Counted from the first letter of the stretch, positions 53,696-63,354 are shown. The stretch: DNA of 64,000 nucleotides from Methylobacterium sp. J-026 (GCF_022829585.1 NZ_JAKSYC010000065.1:1-64000), one strand, 5' to 3'. Numbers and translations are program-made. The notes: generated from the sequence alone by a model not told the origin.

Positions 53696-54394
53696 TCAGG
53701 CGGTGCCCGCCGGGACCAGGGCGCGGACGGCCGCGGGCAGCTCCGCGAAATGCCCGATCACCCGGTCGGGCCCCAGCTCGGTCACCGGCCGGTCGGTGTA
53801 GCCGAAGGTCACGGCGACCACCGGGATGCCGGCGGCCTTGGCGGTGTCGATGTCGGTCCGGGAATCGCCGACCATCACCGCGCGCGCCGGATCGCCGCCG
53901 GCCCGTTCGATCGTACCGGTGAGGTGGCGCGGATCCGGCTTGGATTGCGGGAAGGTGTCGCGGCCGCAGATCGCCGCGAAGCGGTGGCCGATCCCGAGCA
54001 GCCGCAGCAACTCGACGGACTGGTCCTCGTACTTGTTCGTACAGACCGCGAGGCGGAACCCTTCCGCCTCAAGCGTGTCGAGCGCTTCGGACACCCCCGG
54101 GAACAGGTGCGACGTGTCGGCGAGATGCGCGCCGTAATGGGCGATGAAGGCGTCGAACAGCCGGTCGTGGTCCTCCGGCGCGAGCGCGCGTCCCTCCGCC
54201 TCGAAGCCCCGCCGGATCAGCGCCTTGGCACCGGCGCCGATCAACCCGCGGGCCTGCGACAGGGGCAGTTCCGGCAGGCCCTCGCGCGCCATCAGCACAT
54301 TGAGCGTGGCGATGAGGTCTCCAGCGGTCTCCGCGAGGGTTCCGTCGAGGTCGAACACGGCGATGGGCGGTCGGGTCGTCGGGGCGGCGGACAT
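53696..54394 (-). CDS. gph: HAD phosphatase, phosphoglycolate phosphatase-like
   Basis: This 232-residue HAD hydrolase is started at MSAAPTTRPPIAVFDLDGTL; an in-frame start 72 bases upstream adds an Arg-rich stretch. Motif I is FDLDGTLAE, motif II VCTNKYEDQSV, motif III lies in QSKPDPRHL, motif IV in VMVGDSRTDIDTAKAAG. These fit Gph, which removes 2-phosphoglycolate made by DNA repair or oxidation. Substrate by family. Confidence 0.85.
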   Translation of the reverse strand: MSAAPTTRPPIAVFDLDGTLAETAGDLIATLNVLMAREGLPELPLSQARGLIGAGAKALIRRGFEAEGRALAPEDHDRLFDAFIAHYGAHLADTSHLFPGVSEALDTLEAEGFRLAVCTNKYEDQSVELLRLLGIGHRFAAICGRDTFPQSKPDPRHLTGTIERAGGDPARAVMVGDSRTDIDTAKAAGIPVVAVTFGYTDRPVTELGPDRVIGHFAELPAAVRALVPAGTA

Positions 54395-54624
54395 TGTTTC
54401 AGAAGGCTCCTGCTGGCTTCCGGCCTCGCTAGCGGATCGGTGTGAAAACCGGAACCCGCGGGGCACGACGCCGGTGTCGGTCCGGGGGCAGCTTCGAGGC
54501 TACGCCGTCCTGGCGTGGTGCCGCGACCATACGATCGCCCGAACGGCCCCGGCTAGGCCCTGGTCCCGGGTCGCGGGGAGGGCGCCTTGGACGGTCACGC
54601 AAGCGTGCGGGAACAGGCGTGGCC

Positions 54625-54825
54625 CTAAACACCCGCGGCGGCGCTGAAATGCTCGCGTTTCCAGCACTCGCCCGAGATGCGCGCGCCGTTGGACGTCGCG
54701 AAGGCGTAGGGTGAGGCTTCCAGCACGGCTCCGCCGCGGGCGCGGATGATCCAACGGTAGCAGCGGGACTCGTCCGCGCAGGGGACGATCTCGACCAGAT
54801 GGGTACGTACGGAAGGCATCGACAT
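54625..54825 (-). CDS. Small conserved-type cytoplasmic protein, unknown function
   Basis: This 66-residue protein has VEIVPCADESRCYRWIIRARGGAVLEASPYAFATSNGAR, an RWxIR...GGxVLExSPYxF pattern like small beta-hairpin domains of hypothetical proteins. It may be one of the short stand-alone proteins common in Methylobacterium. No motif gives a role. The two ATGs at 54825 and 54819 are both possible. Confidence 0.6.
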   Translation of the reverse strand: MSMPSVRTHLVEIVPCADESRCYRWIIRARGGAVLEASPYAFATSNGARISGECWKREHFSAAAGV

Positions 54826-55004
54826 GGCCCGTTAACGCGCGGGCGAGCGCTTCCGCCTCAACGTCCCTGCGCGCACGGTTACCGAGACCCGCGTCCCGCC
54901 GCCTGTGCGCGGCCCAACGCCCTGTCGCCGGAACGCGCGATGCCGTAATCCGTTCGGGCGGTGGGACTATCGGCCGGCGCCGAGATGGAGAGCAAGGACG
55001 CAGT

Positions 55005-55247
55005 ATGGCGATCAAGGCCCTGAACGACCGGAAGAAGCTGTCGAACGACTTCAACGAAGCCAACGACGCCTTCATCGACGAGGTGCTGAACGCCCTTCAA
55101 TCCGGGAAAATCCCCTTGGATCTGGCCCGCGCCTATCTCGCGCATCCCGTCGCGATGATGCACACGGACGGGGCCCAGGCCGTGGCCGACTATTTCGAGC
55201 GCATTCTGGCGCAGCGGCCGAACATCGACTGGATGCCCGGGGATTGA
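55005..55247 (+). CDS. Small helical protein, unknown function
   Basis: This 80-residue protein is preceded by AAGGA at good spacing. It is mostly helical (NDAFIDEVLNALQSGKIPLDLARAYLAHP, AQAVADYFERILAQRPNIDW). The phrase DGAQAVADYFERI is like a dimerising helix of small hypothetical proteins. No family is recognised. It is followed 28 bp later by another small gene on the same strand, so they may share a message. Confidence 0.65.
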   Translation: MAIKALNDRKKLSNDFNEANDAFIDEVLNALQSGKIPLDLARAYLAHPVAMMHTDGAQAVADYFERILAQRPNIDWMPGD

Positions 55248-55275
55248 CCGGCACCGGTCCGGAAAGGAAGTGCGG

Positions 55276-55491
55276 ATGACCGCCGACGAGATCCAGGACC
55301 TGAACCGCGCCCGCGCGGCGCTCGCGCGGCAGCGGAACGCCATCGCCCGGCGGATCGGCGGCCTCGAAGTGGCGCCGATCTCCATGTCCGAGGACTTGAC
55401 CCGGACGCTCGTGGCGATCGAGGCCGTGGACCGGGCCCTAGTCGAGGCCGGCCAGCCGCATGTCGACATCGGTTCGGCATCGGACATGTAG
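55276..55491 (+). CDS. Small coiled-coil-like protein, unknown function
   Basis: This 71-residue frame (GTG at 55270 also possible) follows a GGAAAGGAAG ribosome site. It begins MTADEIQDLNRARAALARQRNAIARRIGG, a likely coiled-coil, then MSEDLTRTLVAIEAVDRALVEAG. It lies between the 80-residue gene and metY on the same strand. No family is recognised. Confidence 0.6.
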   Translation: MTADEIQDLNRARAALARQRNAIARRIGGLEVAPISMSEDLTRTLVAIEAVDRALVEAGQPHVDIGSASDM

Positions 55492-55576
55492 GCGCGTCCG
55501 GACCGCGGCGGCGCCATCGCTTGCGCCAGATTCACGGGCGGGCGTACAGGCTCGCGTGCTCGGAGGAGACCCGACG

Positions 55577-56857
55577 ATGACCGACCGCCTGCCCGGCTTC
55601 AACACCCTGGCGATCCACGCGGGCGCCGCCCCCGACGCGGCCACGGGTGCGCGGGCCACGCCGATCTACCAGACCACGAGCTTCGTGTTCGACGATGTCG
55701 ACCACGCCGCCTCGCTGTTCGGGCTCCAGGCCTTCGGCAACATCTACACGCGGATCACGAACCCGACCAACGCGGTCTTGGAGGAGCGCATCGCCGCCCT
55801 CGAAGGCGGTACGGCGGCCCTGGCCGTCGCCTCCGGCCATGCCGCCGAGTTCCTGACCCTGCACGCGCTGATGCAGCCGGGTGACGAGTTCGTGGCCTCG
55901 AACAAGCTCTATGGCGGCTCGATCAACCAGTTCAGCCATTCCTACAAGAACTTCGGCTGGACGGTGGTCTGGGCCGACAACGACGATCCCGCCTCCTTCG
56001 AGGCGGCGATCACGCCGCGGACCAAGGCGATTTTTTGCGAATCCATCGCCAATCCGGGCGGGGTCATCACCGACCTCGCGGCGCTGTCGCAGGTGGCGAA
56101 AAAACACAACATCCCGCTCATCGTCGACAACACCATGGCGACGCCGTACCTGATCCGGCCGTTCGAGCACGGGGCCGACATCGTCGTGCACTCGGCCACC
56201 AAATTCCTCGGCGGCCACGGTAACTCGATCGGCGGCCTGATCGTCGACGGCGGCTCGTTCCAATGGGCGGGGGACGCGCGCTACCCGATGATGAGCCAGC
56301 CGCGGCCGGAATATTCCGGCATGGTGCTCGCCGAGACCTTCGGCAATTTTGGTTTCGCCATCGCCTGCCGGGTGCTGGGCCTGCGCGACCTGGGCCCGGC
56401 CCTGTCGCCGTTCAACGCCTTCCTGATCCTCACCGGCATCGAGACCCTGCCGCTGCGGATGCAGCGCCATTCCGACAACGCCCTGGTGGTCGCCCTGCAC
56501 CTGTCGCAGCACCCTGCGGTGTCCTGGGTGAGCTATCCGGGCCTGGAGACCGACCGGTACCATGCGCTCGCGCAGCGCTACACGCCGAACGGGGCCGGCG
56601 CGGTCTTCACCTTCGGGTTGAAGGGCGGCTACGAGGCCGGGGTCAAGCTGGTCTCGAACCTGCAGCTATTCTCGCACCTCGCCAATATCGGCGATACCCG
56701 CTCGCTGATCATCCACCCGGCCTCGACCACGCACCGCCAGCTCACCGACGCGCAGAAGACCGCCGCCGGCGCCGGGCCGGAGGTGGTGCGGCTGTCGATC
56801 GGCCTGGAGGATCCGGCCGACCTGATCGACGATCTGGATACGGCGCTCCGAGCCTGA
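55577..56857 (+). CDS. metY: O-acetylhomoserine sulfhydrylase
   Basis: This 426-residue PLP enzyme of the Cys/Met-metabolism family converts O-acetylhomoserine plus sulfide to homocysteine. The start [21 protein letters not shown] follows a GGAGGAG site. [51 protein letters not shown]-type segment (here [17 protein letters not shown], with the PLP lysine), and [17 protein letters not shown] identify the family; length is right for MetY rather than the shorter cystathionine synthases. Confidence 0.93.
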   Translation: MTDRLPGFNTLAIHAGAAPDAATGARATPIYQTTSFVFDDVDHAASLFGLQAFGNIYTRITNPTNAVLEERIAALEGGTAALAVASGHAAEFLTLHALMQPGDEFVASNKLYGGSINQFSHSYKNFGWTVVWADNDDPASFEAAITPRTKAIFCESIANPGGVITDLAALSQVAKKHNIPLIVDNTMATPYLIRPFEHGADIVVHSATKFLGGHGNSIGGLIVDGGSFQWAGDARYPMMSQPRPEYSGMVLAETFGNFGFAIACRVLGLRDLGPALSPFNAFLILTGIETLPLRMQRHSDNALVVALHLSQHPAVSWVSYPGLETDRYHALAQRYTPNGAGAVFTFGLKGGYEAGVKLVSNLQLFSHLANIGDTRSLIIHPASTTHRQLTDAQKTAAGAGPEVVRLSIGLEDPADLIDDLDTALRA

Positions 56858-56927
56858 GCGCGGTGCGGTACCCACGCGGCACGGGATAGAGTTCTCGACC
56901 CTGCGCTGAGGGCTGACCCAACCAATA

Positions 56928-57036
56928 CCCCTCATCCTGAGGCGCCAGAACGCAGCGCAGGCTTCGAAAAAGGGCTCCGGGGATCGCGCCGACCCCAGGG
57001 GCTCCTTCGAGGGTGCTTCGCACCCCCTCAGGATGA
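56928..57036. repeat. GC-rich intergenic repeat, family B, copy 1
   Basis: The element opens CCTCATCCTGAGGCGCC and ends CCCCCTCAGGATGACGG, so the ends are inverted (TCATCCTGAGG against CCTCAGGATGA). The middle includes GGGGATCGCGC and GGGGCTCCTTCGAGGGTGC. A related element is at 63191-63303. It fills the gap between two convergent genes, as such elements usually do, and could form a long hairpin ending both messages. Confidence 0.75.
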
Positions 57037-57064
57037 CGGCGCGGGTGGGATAGCCGGCCAGCGC

Positions 57065-58852
57065 TCAGAACGCCTCCGCCTCCAGCGCCATGGTGCTCTC
57101 CGCCCCCGCCTTGATCCGCGCGAGCCGCAAGCCCGTCTCCGGCAGCATCCGCTCCATGAAGAACCGGCCGCCGGTCAGCTTGGACTCCCAGCGCGGGGCG
57201 GGTGCCTCCGCGTTCCGGGCCAGCGCGGCCTTGGCGATCCGCGCCCACATGTAGCCGAGCGCCACCAGACCGAAGAGATGCATGAAGTCGGTGGCGCCGG
57301 CGCCGGCATTGTCGGGCTTCGAGAAGGCGTTCTGCATCAGCCACATGACGGCGCCCTGGAGGTCGTTCACCCCGGCGAGGAGCGGCTTGACGAAGGCGGC
57401 CATCGCCGGATCCTCGCCGTGGTCCTTCAGGAAGGTCTGGACCTCGCTAAGGAACGTCATCATCGCCCGGCCGCCGTCCTTCGGGAGCTTGCGGCCGATC
57501 AGGTCCATGGCCTGGATGCCGTTGGCGCCCTCGTAGATCATGGCGATGCGGGCATCGCGCACGAACTGCGACATGCCCCATTCCTCGATGTAGCCGTGGC
57601 CGCCCAGCAGCTGCTGCGCCTCGACCGCGTTGGCGAAGCCGCGGTCGGTGAAGACCCCCTTCACCACCGGCGTCATCAGCCCGAGGTAATCGTCGGCCGC
57701 CTGACGCTCCTTGGCGTCCTCGGAGCGGTGCAGGATGTCGGCCTGGAGCGCGGTCCACAGCATCAGGGCGCGGGCCGCCTCGTTGAAGGCGCGGATCTGC
57801 AACAGCGTGCGCCGCACGTCCGGATGCACGATGATCGGGTCGGCGGCCTTCTCGGGCGCCTTCGCGCCGGTGAGCGCCCGGCCCTGGAGGCGGTCCTTCG
57901 CGTAGGCGGCGGCGTTCTGGTAGGCGACCTCGGACTGGCCGAGCCCCTGGACGCCCACCGCGAGGCGCGCCTCGTTCATCATCACGAACATGGCGTTGAG
58001 GCCGCGATTCTCCTGGCCGACCAGCCAGCCCGTCGCGCCGTCGTAGTTCATCACGCAGGTGGCGTTCCCGTGGATGCCCATCTTGTGCTCCAGGGAACCG
58101 CAGGAGACGCCGTTGCGGCTGCCGAGCGAGCCGTCCGGATTCACCAGGAACTTCGGCACCACGAACAGCGAGATGCCCTTTGTGCCGGCGGGCGCGCCCT
58201 CGATCCGGGCGATGACCAAGTGGACGATGTTCTCGGCGAGGTCGTGCTCGCCGGCCGAGATGAAGATCTTGGTGCCGGTCAGGCTGTAGGAGCCGTCGCC
58301 GTTGGGCACGGCCTTGGTCTTCAGGAGCCCGAGATCCGTGCCGCAATGCGGCTCGGTAAGGTTCATGGTGCCGGTCCAGGCGCCCTCGACCATCCTGGGC
58401 AGATAGAGCGCCTTCTGCGCCTCCGTGCCGTGGACCAGCAGCGCCGCCATCGCGCCCTGGGTCAGGCCCGGATACATCCCGAAGGCGAGATTTGCCCCCG
58501 AGGCGAATTCCTGAATGGCGGTGTTGAGGGTGTGCGGCAGGCCCTGGCCGCCATAGGCCTCGGGGACCGAGAGGCCCATCCAGCCGCCGCTGGCATAGGT
58601 GTCGTAGGCGCCCTTGAAGCCGGTGGGCGTGCGCACGGTGCCGTCCGCCTCCCGGCGGCAGCCCTCGAGGTCCCCCGTCCGGTTGAGCGGCGCCAGCACG
58701 GCCTCGGCGAGCTTCGCGCCCTCGCGCAGCACCGCCTCGACCACGTCGGGCGACGCGTCGGCGAAGCCCGCCAGGTTGTCCCGGGCATGGAAGCCCAACA
58801 CGTCGGAGAGCAGGAACAGCGTGTCGTCGACCGGTGCGCGATACTGCGGCAT
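57065..58852 (-). CDS. Acyl-CoA dehydrogenase, DmdC-like long form
   Basis: This 595-residue FAD enzyme was started at ATG 58852 giving MPQYRAPVDDTLFLLSDVLGF. LTEPHCGTDLGLLKTKA is the FAD/acyl site, YSLTGTKIFISAGEHDLA follows, and LGGHGYIEEWGMSQFVRDARIAMIYEGANGIQAMDLIG has the catalytic glutamate (YEG). The C-terminal 130 residues match the extra domain of DmdC-like and related 590-600 residue dehydrogenases, which act on methylthiopropanoyl-CoA or medium/long acyl-CoA. The substrate is not clear. Lone gene. Confidence 0.93.
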   Translation of the reverse strand: MPQYRAPVDDTLFLLSDVLGFHARDNLAGFADASPDVVEAVLREGAKLAEAVLAPLNRTGDLEGCRREADGTVRTPTGFKGAYDTYASGGWMGLSVPEAYGGQGLPHTLNTAIQEFASGANLAFGMYPGLTQGAMAALLVHGTEAQKALYLPRMVEGAWTGTMNLTEPHCGTDLGLLKTKAVPNGDGSYSLTGTKIFISAGEHDLAENIVHLVIARIEGAPAGTKGISLFVVPKFLVNPDGSLGSRNGVSCGSLEHKMGIHGNATCVMNYDGATGWLVGQENRGLNAMFVMMNEARLAVGVQGLGQSEVAYQNAAAYAKDRLQGRALTGAKAPEKAADPIIVHPDVRRTLLQIRAFNEAARALMLWTALQADILHRSEDAKERQAADDYLGLMTPVVKGVFTDRGFANAVEAQQLLGGHGYIEEWGMSQFVRDARIAMIYEGANGIQAMDLIGRKLPKDGGRAMMTFLSEVQTFLKDHGEDPAMAAFVKPLLAGVNDLQGAVMWLMQNAFSKPDNAGAGATDFMHLFGLVALGYMWARIAKAALARNAEAPAPRWESKLTGGRFFMERMLPETGLRLARIKAGAESTMALEAEAF

Positions 58853-59018
58853 CTCTGGCTTCCCCCGTCTGCGCGGACCTCTCGGTTCGATCCGCTGTGC
58901 GCGCAGCATGTAACGACGCGGCCGGGCCCGGGGCAACGGCGCCGCCTCCGCACGCGATGACACGCGGCGGAGCCTGCGACGCCCTGTCTGCCAAGACGAT
59001 TACCAAGTCAGTAGGCCC

Positions 59019-59033
59019 TTAACCTCGTGTTTA
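59019..59033 (+). promoter_or_regulatory. Candidate CtrA-like box upstream of the PodJ-like gene
   Basis: TTAA-N7-TTTA, one base off TTAA-N7-TTAA, lies about 120 bp upstream of the large Sel1-repeat gene. The octamer TTACCAAG occurs at 59000-59007 and again at 59031-59038, 31 bp apart, overlapping the site. Polarity genes are often under CtrA or GcrA; functional use is inferred. Confidence 0.35.
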
Positions 59034-59151
59034 CCAAGAATGTTAATGGTCAGGCTCGAACGATCCGAGGCGGACTCCGCGGATACCCATTTGGGGACGC
59101 GGCCACCGTGCACAGGATTGAACGCCGAACGCTGCCGACCACAGGCCCCCG

Positions 59152-62100
59152 ATGACCCGCACCGCGATGCCGCAGCTCGACAGTTTCGATCCCGAAGTGC
59201 TCGACGCCGCCCGCGACGTCGCCGCCCGGGCCGGGGTTCCGCTGGAGACGTGGATCGCCTCGGTCGTGCCGCAGCCGCAATCCGGCGCGCCGGGCAACCG
59301 GCGGCACCGCCGCCGCCTCCGGGCGGAGCAGCCCGACCGGCCGGTGACCCGCCCGGAGACCGCGATTCGGTCGGAGCCGCTCGCCGACCGGGCGGTGGCC
59401 CATCACGGCGCGGTCTCCCCCGAGGATCGCCCGTCCGCCCGCCCGGCGCCGGCGACCGAGACCTACCCCGTCGCCGAGACCTACGGTGACGGCATCGCCG
59501 CGCTGATGAACCGGCTCGACGGGCTCGACCGGGCCTTGGACGCGGACCGGCGCGAGTCGCAGGTGGCTGAGGCGCAGCGGCTCGCCGAGATCGAGGCCCG
59601 GATCGAGCGCGCCCTCAAGGGCGCCCCGGTCCAGCAGGTGACCGAGCGGCTCGGCGACATCGAGCGCCGGATGTCGCAGCTCGGCGAGCAGGTCGCCGCC
59701 ACGCGTCAGCCCAGCCGCCGTGCGCGTCCGGCCGCCGCCGACATCCGCAGCGCGGTCCAGGACATCCGCCAGCGCCAGCGGGAGCTGTCGCAGGAGGTGG
59801 CGGGCGACGTCGCGACCCGTGCCGCCGCCGATGGCGGGGTCGTCGCGAGCATGCGCCTGGACCTCGCCCGGCGCCTCGTGGTCCGCACCGAGGACGGGGC
59901 CGCTTCGGCCGATGTTCTGTCCGAGCTGCAATACGAGATCGTGCGCCTGCGCGCGGCGATCGACCGGCTCGCCACGAGCCGCGACATCGGCGCCCTGGAG
60001 GAGGCCGTCGTCACGCTCGCGGGCGGCATCGAGCGGGCCCGGGCCGGGGCCGATCTGACCGCCGTCGCCCAGCCGATCGAGGAGATCCGAGCCCAGGTCG
60101 CGCACCTGTCCGATGAGGTCGCCGAGAACGCCCACGCCCGCGTCGAAGAGGATGTCCGGCGGCTGGGCGAGCGCCTGGACGGCCTCGCGGCGACCGCCCC
60201 CGCCGATGCCGATGGACGGATTCTGGCCGGGCTGTTCACGGACCTCGAGGAGATCCGTGACCGGACCGGTGCGCTCGCCGGCCCGGAGCGGATTCAGGAC
60301 CTCGCGGAGAGCCTGGACTCGGTGAGCGCGCAGGTTGCGCAGCTGCGGCGGATCCGCGGCGATGCGGATCTGCGCCCGCAGCTGGAGGAGATCCGCAGCG
60401 CCGTGACGGTCGCCGCGCCGGCCGCCCTGGCCGAGCAGATTCAGATGCTGGCCGCAGAGGTCGATAACCTCTGCGCGCAGGAGGAGGGGGCCGCGCAGGC
60501 CGGCACCGCGGACATCGCCCATCCCGGCGAGCCGGCCTCGATCGACGCCATGCTGCACACCCTCGCCGAGGAGGTCGACCACGTCGGCACCCGCTCGGAG
60601 CACGAGGGCCTCGACGCCCTCGAACAGCAGGTGGTGACGCTGGCCGGCCGCCTGGACGCGCCGCGCGGCGTCGACCCGGCGCTGGTCGGTCTCGAACGCA
60701 CCATGAGCGACCTGCTGCAGCAGGTCACCGCCCTCCGGGAAGCGGCTCCGAGCGAGGCCGCGGTGGAGCGCGCTGCCCGGAACGCCGTCGCCCAGACCCT
60801 CAGCGGGTCCGGTCTTGCCGCCGAGACGGGGGAGATCGGCCTCCTACGTGCGAGCCTCGCCGACATGCAGGCGCGGCAGGCAGTGTCGGATCAGCGCCTC
60901 GGCGCCACACTGGAGGGCGTCCAGACCGCCCTCGAACGCCTCCTCGTCCGGCTCGGCCCCGTGGAGGCCGTCGACCCGCGGGCGCCCTCGCTGAGCGAGC
61001 GCCTGATGTCCTCGACGAGCCCGGAGGTGTCGCTCGCCGCCGCGGATACGAGCCCGGCCGCCCGGCGGGAGGGTGCCGAGACCCCGCGGATCGCCGACGA
61101 TCTGCTCGAACCCGGCAGCGGGCGTCCGACGCGGGCGGGCCGTGGCCTCCCCGGCCGCCGGTCCGGCAAGGAGCGCCCGGCCGATCCGGTCCGCGCCCGC
61201 CCGACCGTCGAGCCCGGCGCCGAGAGCGACATCAAGACGAGCTTCATCGCGGCGGCCCGCCGGGCCGCGCAGGCCGCGCAGGCCGAGCTGGCTGCCGAGG
61301 CGCCGACCGAGCGCCGCGACACGCGCGCCGCGAAGGTGGCGCCGCAGCTTTCGGGCGAGCCGGGCCGCCTCGAGCGGTTGCGGAGCGAAGTCGATCGCCG
61401 CCGCCGGCCGTTGCTGCTCGGACTCGCGGCGATCGTGCTGGCGCTGGGCGCGCTCCAGGCGATCAACCTGCGCAATCCGGAGGAGCCGAAGCCGGTCGTG
61501 GCCGCGAACCCGGCGCCGACCGTCCGCCCGGACTCGGCCGGCGACCCGGCGCGCGGGGCCATCAAGCCCGAGACCGGCGAGACCGCCAAGGAGACCACGA
61601 AGGACATCCAGAAGGAGCTCTCTAAGGAGAGTGCCAAGGAGTCCCGGGCGGAGACCTGGAAGGACGCGCCGGGCGCGAAGCCGCCCCTGGCCGATCCGAC
61701 GACCACCCAGGCCCTGCCGAACCCGGTTCCGGCCGACGCCCGTACGCCCACCGCCAAGGCCCCGGTGCCACAGGTCTCGGGGATGAACACCCTGCAGGCC
61801 GATCTCGGCAACCTGCCGCCGGCGCTCGCCAAGGTGAAAGCCGCCGCCCTCGACGGCGATGGTACGGCGATCTGGGACATCGCCACCCGGGAGAGCGATG
61901 GACGCGGCATGCCCCGCGACCCCGCCGTGGCGGCCAAGCTGTTCGAGAAGCTTGCTTCGGCGGGCTACGCCCCGGCCCAGTACAAGATCGCGGGCCAGTA
62001 CGAGAAGGGGACCGGCGTGGTCCGCGACCTCGACAAGGCCAAGGCCTGGTACGGCCGCGCCGCCGAGCAGGGCCACGCCCGGTCGATGCACAATCTGGCC

Positions 62101-62517
62101 GTGCTCTACGCCGAGAACCCGGCCGCCAACGGGAAGCCGGACTTCGCCTCCGCGGCCTCCTGGTTCCGCCAGGGCGCCGAGTTCGGTGTCCGCGACAGCC
62201 AATACAACCTCGGCGTGCTGTACGCCCGGGGAATGGGCCTCGCGCAGGACCTGGTGCAATCCTACGCTTGGTTCGCGGCCGCCGCGGCGCAAGGTGACGA
62301 CGATGCCGCCAAGAAGCGCGACGACGTGGCGAACAAGCTCAGCACCGCCGATCTGGCCAGCGCGAAGACCCTGGCGGCCGGGTTCAAGCCGCGAAAGATT
62401 GACGCGGCGGTGAACGAGCCCCCCAGCCAGAAGGCCGCCGCCACGGCGCCGATGTCGCTCCTCGGCGCTCCCGCGCCCAGTCCGGTCGCCTTCACCGCCC
62501 CGCCGCGGCGGTCATAG
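59152..62517 (+). CDS. PodJ-like polar scaffold with coiled coil and Sel1 repeats
   Basis: This 1121-residue protein has a large acidic and alpha-helical N-terminal part (about 100-560) with coiled-coil phrases such as RLDGLDRALDADRRESQVAEAQRLAEIEARIERAL and ERLGDIERRMSQLGEQVAATR. A basic, disordered stretch follows; one membrane helix (LLLGLAAIVLALGALQAI) lies at about 754-772. The periplasmic end has Sel1/TPR-like repeats (KLFEKLASAGYAPAQYKIAGQYEKG, AKAWYGRAAEQGHARSMHNLAVLYAENP, SWFRQGAEFGVRDSQYNLGVLYARGMG). This is the layout of PodJ-type polarity factors and their rhizobial relatives. Confidence 0.85.
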   Translation: MTRTAMPQLDSFDPEVLDAARDVAARAGVPLETWIASVVPQPQSGAPGNRRHRRRLRAEQPDRPVTRPETAIRSEPLADRAVAHHGAVSPEDRPSARPAPATETYPVAETYGDGIAALMNRLDGLDRALDADRRESQVAEAQRLAEIEARIERALKGAPVQQVTERLGDIERRMSQLGEQVAATRQPSRRARPAAADIRSAVQDIRQRQRELSQEVAGDVATRAAADGGVVASMRLDLARRLVVRTEDGAASADVLSELQYEIVRLRAAIDRLATSRDIGALEEAVVTLAGGIERARAGADLTAVAQPIEEIRAQVAHLSDEVAENAHARVEEDVRRLGERLDGLAATAPADADGRILAGLFTDLEEIRDRTGALAGPERIQDLAESLDSVSAQVAQLRRIRGDADLRPQLEEIRSAVTVAAPAALAEQIQMLAAEVDNLCAQEEGAAQAGTADIAHPGEPASIDAMLHTLAEEVDHVGTRSEHEGLDALEQQVVTLAGRLDAPRGVDPALVGLERTMSDLLQQVTALREAAPSEAAVERAARNAVAQTLSGSGLAAETGEIGLLRASLADMQARQAVSDQRLGATLEGVQTALERLLVRLGPVEAVDPRAPSLSERLMSSTSPEVSLAAADTSPAARREGAETPRIADDLLEPGSGRPTRAGRGLPGRRSGKERPADPVRARPTVEPGAESDIKTSFIAAARRAAQAAQAELAAEAPTERRDTRAAKVAPQLSGEPGRLERLRSEVDRRRRPLLLGLAAIVLALGALQAINLRNPEEPKPVVAANPAPTVRPDSAGDPARGAIKPETGETAKETTKDIQKELSKESAKESRAETWKDAPGAKPPLADPTTTQALPNPVPADARTPTAKAPVPQVSGMNTLQADLGNLPPALAKVKAAALDGDGTAIWDIATRESDGRGMPRDPAVAAKLFEKLASAGYAPAQYKIAGQYEKGTGVVRDLDKAKAWYGRAAEQGHARSMHNLAVLYAENPAANGKPDFASAASWFRQGAEFGVRDSQYNLGVLYARGMGLAQDLVQSYAWFAAAAAQGDDDAAKKRDDVANKLSTADLASAKTLAAGFKPRKIDAAVNEPPSQKAAATAPMSLLGAPAPSPVAFTAPPRRS

Positions 62518-62667
62518 GGAACGCGTCCGGGGAGGCGCGACGCCGCGGCGTCCCGGGCAATCCGAGCTTGACCGCGGTACGGCGATGCGGGAACCCTCCG
62601 GCCGGCTCGCGACTGAGTGGGATCGGATCGCACGGGTCTCCGACCCTTGCCGCTGCTCGGAGGAAGG

Positions 62668-63105
62668 ATGGCGCGCCGGAACACCGTCCCGATCGGGGCC
62701 CTCGTGCTCGGCGTGGCCGGCCTGATCCCGTTCCTGGGTTTTGCGGCGCTGGCGGTCTCGGGCAGCGACGGCGGCTTGAGCAGCCTCGGGCTGGCGCCGC
62801 GCACGATCCTCTCGGCCTACGGGGCGGTCATCGCCTCGTTCCTCGGCGGGATCCGCTGGGGTGCCGCGGCAGCGCGCAATGCCGGCAACGCCGATTACCT
62901 CATCGCCATCATCCCCTCCCTGGTAGCCTGGGCCGCGCTGGCGGCGCCGGCACCCTGGGACCTGCGCATCCTCGGCGTCCTGGTCCTCGCCTGGGGCCTG
63001 ATCGACCAGGATCTGCCCCGACGTGGCCTCTCCCCGCTCTGGCTCGGCCGGCTGCGACTGGTCCTGTCCGGCGTGGCCGGGGCGGCCCTGCTGGTCGCCG
63101 CCTGA
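62668..63105 (+). CDS. DUF3429-family membrane protein
   Basis: This 145-residue protein is started at ATG 62668 after AGGAAGG. It has about four membrane helices: IGALVLGVAGLIPFLGFAALAV, ILSAYGAVIASFLGGIRWGAAA, YLIAIIPSLVAWAALAAP and RLRLVLSGVAGAALLVAA. The motif YGAVIASFLGGIRWG is the DUF3429 signature. Role unknown. Confidence 0.9.
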   Translation: MARRNTVPIGALVLGVAGLIPFLGFAALAVSGSDGGLSSLGLAPRTILSAYGAVIASFLGGIRWGAAAARNAGNADYLIAIIPSLVAWAALAAPAPWDLRILGVLVLAWGLIDQDLPRRGLSPLWLGRLRLVLSGVAGAALLVAA

Positions 63106-63190
63106 GACGGCTCGACGGGACGATCACGCGCCAAGACCGTGATCGATACACGGCCCGCTCCAGGGCCAGCGCCCATCCCATCCGGGCCCA

Positions 63191-63303
63191 GATCCTGAGG
63201 CGCCGGCTGCAGCTTGCCTTCAGGCGGGCGCCCGGGATCGCGCAGCCGGGTTGAGGGCTCCTTCGAGGCCTGCGCTGCGCTCCGTCGCGTCAGGATGAGG
63301 GGG
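63191..63303. repeat. GC-rich intergenic repeat, family B, copy 2
   Basis: It opens ATCCTGAGGCGCC and ends TCAGGATGAGGGG, with CGGGATCGCGC and GAGGGCTCCTTCGAGGCC inside, matching in order the blocks of the element at 56928-57036. It lies in the 339-bp gap between the DUF3429 and icd genes, which converge. Confidence 0.75.
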
Positions 63304-63354
63304 ATGGGTGGGATCCTCGTGATTTTCTCACGGTGCTCGGTCGTGCCCGGCGGC

